NCBI GenBank assembly: GCA_035556715.1
Contig: DATMER010000086.1
Location: 26,298 to 90,297, forward strand
Source of the DNA: DATMER01 sp035556715
Lineage (GTDB): Bacteria > Acidobacteriota > Thermoanaerobaculia > Multivoradales > UBA5704
Direction of reading: 5' to 3'
Length of the DNA: 64,000 bases
Shown here one piece after another: positions 50,156 through 57,681 of this stretch. Position numbers and translations under genes: made by a program. Position 1 is the stretch's first letter, and the number at the start of each line of letters is the position of its first letter. The notes beneath the pieces were generated by a model that worked only from the letters and a program-made list of their open reading frames with translations, did not search any database and was not told the DNA's origin.

Positions 50156-51868
50156 CTAACCGCCTGCCCTGGCTGCCGATTGCATCTCCAGGAAGATCTC
50201 TTTCGCGCGGGCTCGCCGGACCTTGCCGCTGGTGGTCACCGGGATCGTACCGGGAGAGACGAGCTCGACGTGGGAGACGACCAGACCGGTCTGCTCCCGG
50301 ACGCGACGGCGGATCGCCGCCGCCGGCGTCTCTTCTTCCGTCTCACTCCGGCGGTCGAGCTCCGCCAGGATGCAGAGCTTCTCCGTGCCGAGGGCCGCAT
50401 CCTCGATGCCGAAAGCCGCGATGCGGGGGGCGCGCCCATTGTTGCCGGCCCCGGCGGTGTTGCCGGCGGCGGCCCACTCGATCTCCGCCGGGTGATGATT
50501 CTCGCCGGAGAGGATGATCAGCTCCTTTCTCCGGCCGGTGATGAACAGCTCGCCCCCTTCGAGGAAGCCGAGGTCGCCGGTGCGGTATCCGCGGGCGATC
50601 TCCTCCGGGTCCGGGTCGGAGAGGCCGGCATAGCCGGAGAACAGCGACGGACCCTGGATCGCGATCTCGCCCAGCCTCCCAGAGGGCAGCTCGGCGCCGT
50701 CCTCGCCGAGGATCGCCACCCGCATCCCCTGCACGGGCCGGCCGGAGGAGACCAGCACCAGCTCGTCCCCGCCGCCGCCGGTCGCCGCGGGAGCCGCGAT
50801 CCGCGACTCGCGTGCCAGGAGGCTCCGGCTGACCGGACGCAGCCGGTAGCGCTCTCCCATCGGCTTGACCGTGACCGCGAGGGTCGCCTCCGCCATGCCG
50901 TAGCAGGGGACCAGGGCGGTCGCGGCGAGGCCGTGCGGCCCGAAGCGGCGGTCGCAGCGCTCCAGCACGTCCGCGTGCACGGGCTCGGCGCCGATGAACG
51001 CCACCCTCCAGCTCCCGAGGTCGATCCCGGCGAGGTCCCGGTCCGTGGCCCGGTCGGCGAGCTGGCGGTAGGCGAAGACCGGGGCGGGCGAGTGCGTGCC
51101 GCGGTAGCGGTGGATGGCGTGCAGCCAGTGGGCGGGCCGGCGCAGGAAGGCGAACGGCGTCGACAGGCAGAGCTCCAGCCCGTAGGCCAGGGGGAGGAGC
51201 AGCCCGGCGACCAGCCCCATGTCGTGGAAGAGAGGCAGCCAGCTCACCATCACGTCGCCCGCCGACATCTCCGAGGCATGGGCGATCTGCCACAGGTTCT
51301 CGAGCACCGCGCGGTGGGTGACCATGACTCCCTTGGGCAGCGAGGTGGAGCCGGAGGTGAGCTGGAGGAAGGCGACGTCGTCCGGCGCCGGCGCGAGCTC
51401 CGCCAGGTCCGGGCCGGACCCCTGGAGGGGAGCGCGGAGGCGGTCCGGGGTGAGCGCCAGCACGCCTTCGAGTTCCTGCCCGGCCGGGTCGAGGAGCTCC
51501 GGGGAGGCCACCACGCCGCGGATGCCGAGGGTGCGCGTGAGCTGCGCCAGCCGCTCCAGGAACAGCGCCGGCGACTGGGAGCCCTGGGGCGGGCTGAACG
51601 GGCAGGGGACGATGCCGGCGAGGAGGCTGCCGAAGAACGCGGCGAGGAAGTCCGGCCCGGTCGGCAGCACGAGGAAGAGACGGTCGCCGGGGCGCATCCC
51701 CGCGTCGAGCAGGGCGGCCGCGCTCTGGCGGGCGAGCGCCAGCAGCTCGTCATGGCCCAGGGGACGAGGCTGCAGGTCCGATCCCAGGAGGATGACCGAG
51801 CGGAGGGGCGTGGCCGAGGCGGCCGCGAGGAGCGCCTCCTGGAGCGTGCGCGCGGGGGGGCGGATCAC
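50156..51868 (-). CDS. Fatty acyl-AMP ligase (FAAL), unit 2
   Basis: 570 residues from the GTG at 51868. I chose this because homology to FAAL-1 begins here (VIRPPARTLQEAL), and a good promoter (TTGACA-17 bp-TTTGAT) places the transcript start only a few bases before it, while the longer TTG-started frame would overlap that promoter. Motifs: LTSGSTSLPKGVMVTH, WLPLFHDMGLVAGLLLPL, YGMAEATLA, and TTSGKVRR. Acyl-AMP formation and transfer to an ACP is the family reaction; the likely partner is the ACP at 53066. It has a Gly-rich insert (ATGGGGDE) not in FAAL-1. A leaderless start is implied, unlike FAAL-1, which has a strong SD. Confidence 0.92.
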   Translation of the reverse strand: MIRPPARTLQEALLAAASATPLRSVILLGSDLQPRPLGHDELLALARQSAAALLDAGMRPGDRLFLVLPTGPDFLAAFFGSLLAGIVPCPFSPPQGSQSPALFLERLAQLTRTLGIRGVVASPELLDPAGQELEGVLALTPDRLRAPLQGSGPDLAELAPAPDDVAFLQLTSGSTSLPKGVMVTHRAVLENLWQIAHASEMSAGDVMVSWLPLFHDMGLVAGLLLPLAYGLELCLSTPFAFLRRPAHWLHAIHRYRGTHSPAPVFAYRQLADRATDRDLAGIDLGSWRVAFIGAEPVHADVLERCDRRFGPHGLAATALVPCYGMAEATLAVTVKPMGERYRLRPVSRSLLARESRIAAPAATGGGGDELVLVSSGRPVQGMRVAILGEDGAELPSGRLGEIAIQGPSLFSGYAGLSDPDPEEIARGYRTGDLGFLEGGELFITGRRKELIILSGENHHPAEIEWAAAGNTAGAGNNGRAPRIAAFGIEDAALGTEKLCILAELDRRSETEEETPAAAIRRRVREQTGLVVSHVELVSPGTIPVTTSGKVRRARAKEIFLEMQSAARAGG

Positions 51869-51877
51869 CGTTGTCGA

Positions 51878-51906
51878 ATCAAACAACGACTTAAAGGTCT
51901 TGTCAA
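51878..51906 (-). promoter_or_regulatory. Promoter of FAAL-2 (leaderless)
   Basis: On the minus strand TTGACA (51906-51901), a 17-bp spacer, then TTTGAT (51883-51878). Expected transcript start about 51871, three or so bases before the GTG codon. Its -35 overlaps the -35 of the divergent promoter. Confidence 0.6.
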
Positions 51907-51928
51907 CTCTCAAACTCAGGCGTACACT
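51900..51928 (+). promoter_or_regulatory. Divergent promoter of the ABC_sub_bind-ACP-radical SAM operon
   Basis: TTGTCA (51900-51905), 17-bp spacer, TACACT (51923-51928). The two opposite promoters share the TTGTCAA element as their -35 boxes. GGAGGT at 51950-51955 is the SD for the ATG at 51964. Confidence 0.6.
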
Positions 51929-51963
51929 CAAAAACCATCACATTGCCTCGGAGGTAACACCTT

Positions 51964-53031
51964 ATGCGAGGGCTCGGGATCGTCAGGCCGGATTCTCCTG
52001 TCTCCAAGCGGTCGAATGGCCACAAGCCTCGGGTCGCAATCCTCAACTCCTACAACATCCCGCCGGGGAAACCGGGCCGCGAGTCCAAGCGCGTGCAGAA
52101 CTTCCTGCAGGCGATGGCCTCGCGAGGATGGATCGAAGACCGCGACTTCGAGCTCGTGCTCCTGGACATCGAAGAGCGCCCGGCCATGCACGCCGCAGCC
52201 CGCGAGGTGGTCAAGGAGGGGGTCGACGTGATGGCGGCCTTCGGCACTCCGAACGGAGTGGCCGCGGCCGCGGCGACCTCCGAGGTCCCGATCATCTACT
52301 GCGGCGCCCACCCCGAGGGGATCGGCCACGACACTCTCGGCGCCGATCACATCACCGGCAAGATCATGGCCCTGCCCTTCACCTCCAGCTACAAGAACTT
52401 CCGTTTCATCCGCACCTTCCTCCCGCACGTGAAGTCGGTCTGCACCGCCTTCTTCGAGGACACGGTGTTCGTGCGGCCGGAGATGCGCGAGCTCCACCGC
52501 GCGGCGCGCGACCGCGCCGGCCGGCGCGTCTGGCTCTCGGGCAACGAAGGGTCGGTGGGGTTCCGCACGCTCGCCGGGCTCGGCCAGATCGTCGGGATCG
52601 ACTACCGCGAGCTGGTCTTCTCGGATGCCGGCGAGCTCGACCGCGCGATCCAGGAGATGGATCCCCGGACGAGCGCCTTCATGAACTACAACGAGCTCCT
52701 GCACTGCCCCGGAGCCTTCGACATCGTGCTCAGCCGGAGCGCCGAGATGGGCTTTCCGACGATCTTCAACAACAACGCCCAGGCGGTCACCCTGGGCCTT
52801 CTCGCGGGCATCGCCGCGGACTGGGCCAAGCTGGGCCAGCAGGCTGGAGAAATCGCGGCGAAGATCCTCGAAGGCGCGCACCCGCGCGACTTCCCCCGCG
52901 AGATCCACGCCGACCAGGTGGCCTGGATCAACCTCGACACTGCACGGCGCCTCGGGCTCGAATTCGACAATGAGGTGCTGGGTTATTTTGACCTTCCGAT
53001 CACCGGAAAGGTCGACACGCTCTGCATGTGA
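51964..53031 (+). CDS. ABC_sub_bind-family (type-1 periplasmic-binding fold) protein without a signal peptide
   Basis: 355 residues, GGAGGT 8 bases upstream. After a polar ~22-residue start comes KPRVAILNSYN, then QAMASRGWIEDRDFELVLLD, a VKEGVDVMAAFGTPNGVAAA strand and VPIIYCGAHPEGIG. This is the layout of ABC transporter substrate-binding proteins of the PF04392 type. There is no signal peptide or lipobox and no permease or ATPase gene nearby. It therefore probably works in the cytoplasm, perhaps as a ligand sensor or carrier for the pathway. It heads the operon with ACP-2 and the radical SAM enzyme. Substrate not predictable. Confidence 0.78.
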   Translation: MRGLGIVRPDSPVSKRSNGHKPRVAILNSYNIPPGKPGRESKRVQNFLQAMASRGWIEDRDFELVLLDIEERPAMHAAAREVVKEGVDVMAAFGTPNGVAAAAATSEVPIIYCGAHPEGIGHDTLGADHITGKIMALPFTSSYKNFRFIRTFLPHVKSVCTAFFEDTVFVRPEMRELHRAARDRAGRRVWLSGNEGSVGFRTLAGLGQIVGIDYRELVFSDAGELDRAIQEMDPRTSAFMNYNELLHCPGAFDIVLSRSAEMGFPTIFNNNAQAVTLGLLAGIAADWAKLGQQAGEIAAKILEGAHPRDFPREIHADQVAWINLDTARRLGLEFDNEVLGYFDLPITGKVDTLCM

Positions 53032-53065
53032 GATCGCCCCGGCGGTCTCGCGAAGAGGAGGCACA

Positions 53066-53332
53066 ATGGACCCGAGGATCGTGGAAGAGGTGAAGGAGAA
53101 GTTTAGCGGGATCATGGGCATCAGCCCGGAAGGGCTCGATTTCGATGCCCGGCTCGACGATGTCTACGGCGTGACCTCCGTCAACCAGATGCGGTTGATC
53201 TCAGAGCTCGAGATTTCCCTCGGCATCGAGATCCCCGAGGCCGACGGCAAGGGCGCCTGCAGCCTTGGCGAGATCGCGCGCCTGTGTGCCCAACACTCGA
53301 TGCCGGACGTGCGAGTCGCCGGGAGGGCCTGA
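53066..53332 (+). CDS. Small acyl carrier protein, unit 2 (atypical Ser motif)
   Basis: 88 residues, ATG after AGGAGGCACA. Collinear with ACP-1 (MDPRI start, RLDDVYGVTSVNQMRLISEL, SLGIEIPEADGK). The attachment motif is TSV with Ser38 in place of DSL. The C-terminus is nine residues longer than in ACP-1. The gene is 34 bp after the substrate-binding-protein gene and 3 bp before the radical SAM gene, so the three are one operon. Predicted acyl carrier for FAAL-2, with the radical SAM enzyme acting on the bound chain (inference). Confidence 0.82.
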   Translation: MDPRIVEEVKEKFSGIMGISPEGLDFDARLDDVYGVTSVNQMRLISELEISLGIEIPEADGKGACSLGEIARLCAQHSMPDVRVAGRA

Positions 53333-53335
53333 CCC

Positions 53336-54973
53336 ATGGGAGCCAAGAAGAAGATCCTGATGACGTCGGTCTTCCGGCCCTACGCGTCCAAGAACAGCAA
53401 GTACAACAAGGACGGCGACGAGGAGTGGCTCGACTACATGGCGTCGCGGATCTCCCGCGAGCCCGGGCCCTTCATCATGAGCTCGTACATGTCGGGGACC
53501 GCCCTCACCCTGATGGCGGCCAACCTCGACGCCGACGTCACGGTCATGGGCCATCCGAGCCTCGAGGAGTACGTGGCGGAGCTCAAGAAGCAGCCCGACT
53601 TCGTCGGCATCACCTTCCTGATCAAGGGGCTCGGCAAGCTGTTCCCGATGATCGCCCTGGCGCGCAAGCACGCGCCCAAGGCGAAGGTGGTCATCGGCGG
53701 CTTCGGCACCATGCTGCACAACCTCGGGAACCACGGCGCCGACTACCTCTGCAAGGGAGAGGGCATCTCCTTCTTCCGCAACCTGATCGGCCAGAACCCC
53801 GAAGACCCGGTGCGGCAGCCCGACGTCCTCGGCGACGTCACGCTCAAGTGCTTCCGCGACTATCCCTACCTGCCGCGCGCCCGCTACGCCGAGCTGACCC
53901 ACGGCTTCGGCTGCCCGCACAAGTGTGAGTTCTGCACCACGTCGGCCTACTTCGGCTACGTGCACATCCCGTTCGCCCACGGCCGGGCCATGTACGACAC
54001 CATGGTCGACATCCACGACCGCAAGGGCATCAGCTACTTCTACATCTATGAAGAGGACATGTGCCTCTACAAGAAGAGCCTGGATGCCTGGGGCGGAGCG
54101 ATCCGGGACGATCCCGACCGCACCCTGTTCTGGCACTGCTTCTCGACGGTGAAGTCGCTGACCTCCTGGGACCTCGAGGAGCTGGTGGCGATGGGGCTCA
54201 CCCATGTCTGGATCGGCATCGAGTCGATCAACTCGCCGTTCTCGAAGAGCGTCGGGCGCGACAACCTGAGCCTGTTCAACGACCTCCAGAGCCTGGGGAT
54301 CACCACCAGCGGCTCGATCATGTTCGGCCAGGACCACCAGACGCCCGCGACCCTGCAGGACGAGCTCGACCACGCGGTCCAGCTCTATCCGTCGACGTTC
54401 CAGGCGAGCGTCCTGATCCCCTCCGACGGCACCCAGCTCCGGGCCCGCCTGGAGGCCGAGGGGCGGCTGCGCAAGGCGGACTACTGGGATTCGGATCTGT
54501 ACTCGGAGGTCATCATCCACCCCGAGTTCAAGCCCGGACAGCTCCGGGACGCCGTCTTCTGGGCGTACGACGAGTTCTACAACCGGACGGGTCCGGCCAT
54601 CCACCGCCTGGCGCGCCACTGGATCACCGGCGCGAAGCGGCTCAAGAAGAGCCCGAACGCCGGCCTCCGCCGCCGGGGCGACGTGCTCGCCGAACGCGCC
54701 CGTGTGGCGCGGACGATCCTGCTCGAGACCATGAGCTACCTGCCCAACAACGAGGTCCGGGAGACCGTGGGCGAGACGCTCGGCTGGATCAAGGACGAGG
54801 TCGGGGCGCCGACCTCGGCGGAAGAGGCGCAGAGCCGCCTGGTCAAGTCCATCTTCGACATGGAGATGGCCAAGCGGCAGGTCTATCCCATCGAGCCCAT
54901 CGAGCCGGATCTCAAGTATCGCCGCTGGCTCTCGGGCGAAGAGGTGCCGACCCGCTTCGTGCACGCGGCCTAG
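53336..54973 (+). CDS. Radical SAM protein, B12-binding-like N-terminal domain
   Basis: 545 residues. The N-terminal ~170 residues have a Rossmann-like fold pattern (AKVVIGGFGTMLHNLG) as in cobalamin-binding radical SAM proteins, but no clear DxHxxG motif. The 4Fe-4S motif is CPHKCEFC, Cys193, Cys197, Cys200. Then FYIYEEDMC, VWIGIESINSPFSKS and SGSIMFGQDHQT match the TIM barrel strands. The C-terminal ~150 residues are helical and specific to this protein. It lies 3 bp after ACP-2. Modification of an ACP-bound acyl chain (methylation, cyclisation or rearrangement) is the natural hypothesis; the reaction is unknown. Confidence 0.85.
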   Translation: MGAKKKILMTSVFRPYASKNSKYNKDGDEEWLDYMASRISREPGPFIMSSYMSGTALTLMAANLDADVTVMGHPSLEEYVAELKKQPDFVGITFLIKGLGKLFPMIALARKHAPKAKVVIGGFGTMLHNLGNHGADYLCKGEGISFFRNLIGQNPEDPVRQPDVLGDVTLKCFRDYPYLPRARYAELTHGFGCPHKCEFCTTSAYFGYVHIPFAHGRAMYDTMVDIHDRKGISYFYIYEEDMCLYKKSLDAWGGAIRDDPDRTLFWHCFSTVKSLTSWDLEELVAMGLTHVWIGIESINSPFSKSVGRDNLSLFNDLQSLGITTSGSIMFGQDHQTPATLQDELDHAVQLYPSTFQASVLIPSDGTQLRARLEAEGRLRKADYWDSDLYSEVIIHPEFKPGQLRDAVFWAYDEFYNRTGPAIHRLARHWITGAKRLKKSPNAGLRRRGDVLAERARVARTILLETMSYLPNNEVRETVGETLGWIKDEVGAPTSAEEAQSRLVKSIFDMEMAKRQVYPIEPIEPDLKYRRWLSGEEVPTRFVHAA

Positions 54974-54978
54974 ACATC

Positions 54979-56418
54979 TTGAACCTCAACGAACCCATAC
55001 GCCGGGTCGCGCGGGACCGTCCCGCCGACCCGGCCGTCGTCGACGGCGACCGGACCTACTCCTTCCGCGACCTCTGGTCGGCGGTGAGCCGGATGGCGGA
55101 AGCGCTGCGCGCGCGCGGGCTCCGGCCCGGCGACCGGGTGCTCCTGTGGATGCCCAACGGCGCCGGCTTCCTCGCCGCCCATTTCGGGGCCATGGCCGCC
55201 GGCCTCGTCTCCATTCCCGTCAAAGCCGAGAACGGGCCGGCCGAGCTCGAGTTCATCCTCGGCGACAGCCGTCCGCGCCTGATGATCGCCGACCGCGGGC
55301 TCCTCGCCCGGCTTCCCGCCGGACCCCCGCCGGACCTGGAGTGCCTCGTGCCCGACGAGGTCCTCCCCGGCGTGCCCCCCCTGCCCCCCCTGGACATCCC
55401 TCCCGAGGAGGTCCCGGACGATCATCCCGCGAGCGTCATCTACTCCTACGTGTTCGGCGAGGGCCGTCCCTACGGCGCCGTGCTGACCCACGCCAACCAT
55501 TACTACATCGGCGTCTTCTGCGCGCCCTTCTTCAGGGTCGATCCGGGGGACCGCATCCTCATCGTGCTCCCCATGCTGCACGTGTTCCCCATGGGAATGG
55601 GGATCCTCCCGGCCTTCTACCAGGGGGGGACCATCTACTGCGGCGACGCGCTCCGTCCGCGCACGCTCCTCGAGACCATCTCGCGCGAGCGCATCACCCA
55701 CATCCCCGCGGTGCCGCAGGTCTTCGACCAGCTCGCCCGGTCCCACCGGCCGGACCGCTACGACCTGGGCTCGATCAAGAACCTGACGAGCGGCGCCGAC
55801 TTCCTGCCCGAGGAGATCCACCGCTCCATCCAGGAGACGCTCGGAGTGACGGTAATCCAGGGCTACGGCATGACCGAGACCTTCCCCTCGGTCTGCAACC
55901 CGCCTGACGAGCGCAACCGCCCGGGCACCCTCGGGGTCGGCGTCCATGCCGACATCCGCTACCGCATCCTCGACCGGGAGGGCCGGGAGCTGCCGCCGGG
56001 GCAGGTGGGGGAGATCGAGATGCAGACCCCGTGCGGCATGGCGGGCTACCTGGACGCGCCCGAGGCCTCGGCGCGCATGCTCCACGACGGCTGGGTGCGG
56101 TCGGGCGACCTCGGCTGGGTGGACGAGCAGGGCTACCTCCGCTTCGACCGCCTGATCAAGCCGATCATCAATCTCGCTGGCAACAAGGTCGATCCCCTGG
56201 AAGTCTCGCGGATCATCGAGCGCTGCCCGGGGGTGGCATCCGCGGCGGTCTCCGCGCTGGTGGCTCCGGTGAACGGCGGCCTGCCGAGCGTGGCCCTCAA
56301 GGCGGACGTCGAGCTCGAGCGGGGCGCCCAGCTCGAAGACCGCGACATCCGGGCCTATTGCCGAGCCTGGCTCGCCCCGTATAAAGTTCCCCAGAAGATC
56401 GAGCTGCGCCGCGCCTGA
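54979..56418 (+). CDS. AMP-ligase-like protein with lost ATP-binding and C-terminal Lys motifs
   Basis: 479 residues, TTG start 5 bp after the radical SAM stop. The overall ANL-superfamily fold is clear: PADPAVVDGDRTYSFRDLW, GDRVLLWMPNGAGFLA, IQGYGMTETFPSVCNP, VRSGDLGWVDEQGYL. The P-loop that should read TSGTTGxPKG is SYVFGEGRPYGAVLTH, so the conserved Thr/Ser residues and the Lys are gone. The C-terminus stops at YKVPQKIELRRA, before the TGK segment that carries the catalytic Lys. It probably cannot adenylate normally. It may bind acyl groups or act as a transfer or scaffolding partner. Length and frame are intact, so this is not simple decay. Confidence 0.82.
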   Translation: MNLNEPIRRVARDRPADPAVVDGDRTYSFRDLWSAVSRMAEALRARGLRPGDRVLLWMPNGAGFLAAHFGAMAAGLVSIPVKAENGPAELEFILGDSRPRLMIADRGLLARLPAGPPPDLECLVPDEVLPGVPPLPPLDIPPEEVPDDHPASVIYSYVFGEGRPYGAVLTHANHYYIGVFCAPFFRVDPGDRILIVLPMLHVFPMGMGILPAFYQGGTIYCGDALRPRTLLETISRERITHIPAVPQVFDQLARSHRPDRYDLGSIKNLTSGADFLPEEIHRSIQETLGVTVIQGYGMTETFPSVCNPPDERNRPGTLGVGVHADIRYRILDREGRELPPGQVGEIEMQTPCGMAGYLDAPEASARMLHDGWVRSGDLGWVDEQGYLRFDRLIKPIINLAGNKVDPLEVSRIIERCPGVASAAVSALVAPVNGGLPSVALKADVELERGAQLEDRDIRAYCRAWLAPYKVPQKIELRRA

Positions 56419-56533
56419 GCGGCGGGGAGAGGGCTCCCGGGCCGGTCTCCTCACCTTCCCTCTCCCGCTTCAATCGCTTAAACTGGAGACTTCGCACCGG
56501 ATCGCCGCGCTCGATCCCCTGGAGATTTGACGT

Positions 56534-57658
56534 ATGAAGAAGCGGATGATTTTGATGTTGATCGGAGTGGCAGTCTTCATCGCAGCGCTCGGTCTGGTGA
56601 AAGCCCGCCAGATCCAGTCGGCGAGCGCGCAGGGGGCCTCCTTCCAGCCGCCTCCCGAGGCCGTGACCACGGTCGTCGCCCGGCAGGAGGTCTGGCCGGC
56701 GACGCTCCGCGCCATCGGGACGGTGGTCGCGGCCCAGGGCGTCACCGTTAGCGCGGACCTGCCCGGCATCGTCGAGAGGATCACCTTCCAGTCCGGCAGG
56801 ACGGTCCGCGCCGGCGAGGTGCTGGTGCAGTTGGACACCAGCCAGGAGCGGGCGCAACTGGCCGCCGCCGAGTCGCAGCGCGACCTCGCCCGTCTCAGCC
56901 TCGACCGGATACGCGGCCTGTCGGACCAGGGGATCATCTCGCGGGCCGACTACGACCGGGCCGCGGCCGAGGCCAGGCAGGGGGAGGCGAGAGTGGGCGA
57001 GATCCGCGCCACGATCGAGCGCAAGATCATCCGCGCGCCGTTCTCGGGGGTCCTCGGCATCCGGAAGGTCAATTTGGGCCAATATCTGGCGGGCGGGGAT
57101 CCCATCGTGTCGCTGCAGTCCCTCCGCCCCGTCTACGTGAACTTCTCCGTGCCGCAGCAGGCGGTGGGCCGGCTGCTGCCCGGCACCGAGGTGCTCGTGA
57201 CGGCCGAAGGCCTGCCGGCCCTCGAGCCGGGCAGGATCACCGCCATCGACGCCATCGTCGACGAGGCCACGCGCAACGTCCAGGTCCAGGCCACTTTCGC
57301 CAACCGGGACGGCCGGCTGCACCCGGGCATGTTCGTCGAGGCGCAGGCCAGCCAGGGGGAGAGCACCCCGGTGGTCGCGCTGCCCGCCTCCGCGATCAGC
57401 TACGCGCCGTACGGCGACTCCGTCTTCATCGTCGAGAACGTCAAGGGCCCGGACGGCAAGCCCTACCGCGGGGTGCGCCAGCAGTTCGTCAAGCTGGGCG
57501 GAGCGCGCGGCGACCAGGTCGCCGTGGTCTCCGGCATCAAGCCGGGAGAAGAGGTGGTCAGCTCGGGCGTGTTCAAGCTCAGGAACGGCGCCGCTGTCCA
57601 GGTCAACAACAAGGTCCAGCCGGCGAACAGCGCCGCGCCCCGGCCGGAGGACAGTTAA
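56534..57658 (+). CDS. RND efflux periplasmic adaptor (membrane fusion protein)
   Basis: 374 residues. One N-terminal membrane helix (MILMLIGVAVFIAALGLV), then the lipoyl/barrel-sandwich halves: VSADLPGIVERITFQSGRTV with VLVQLDTSQERAQL, and IIRAPFSGVLGIRKVNLGQYL. Between them is a helical hairpin of coiled-coil type; a beta-barrel (PVYVNFSVPQQAVGRLLPG) follows. This is the AcrA/MexE type, linking the RND pump to an outer-membrane channel. The pump gene follows after 23 bp. No TolC-type gene is in the window. Confidence 0.93.
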   Translation: MKKRMILMLIGVAVFIAALGLVKARQIQSASAQGASFQPPPEAVTTVVARQEVWPATLRAIGTVVAAQGVTVSADLPGIVERITFQSGRTVRAGEVLVQLDTSQERAQLAAAESQRDLARLSLDRIRGLSDQGIISRADYDRAAAEARQGEARVGEIRATIERKIIRAPFSGVLGIRKVNLGQYLAGGDPIVSLQSLRPVYVNFSVPQQAVGRLLPGTEVLVTAEGLPALEPGRITAIDAIVDEATRNVQVQATFANRDGRLHPGMFVEAQASQGESTPVVALPASAISYAPYGDSVFIVENVKGPDGKPYRGVRQQFVKLGGARGDQVAVVSGIKPGEEVVSSGVFKLRNGAAVQVNNKVQPANSAAPRPEDS

Positions 57659-57681
57659 ATGCCTGTCCAGAGGACAGCTAG

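Noticed and set aside
51869..51931. TTG-initiated N-terminal extension of FAAL-2
   Set aside because: It would overlap a good promoter, has no SD and has no counterpart in FAAL-1.
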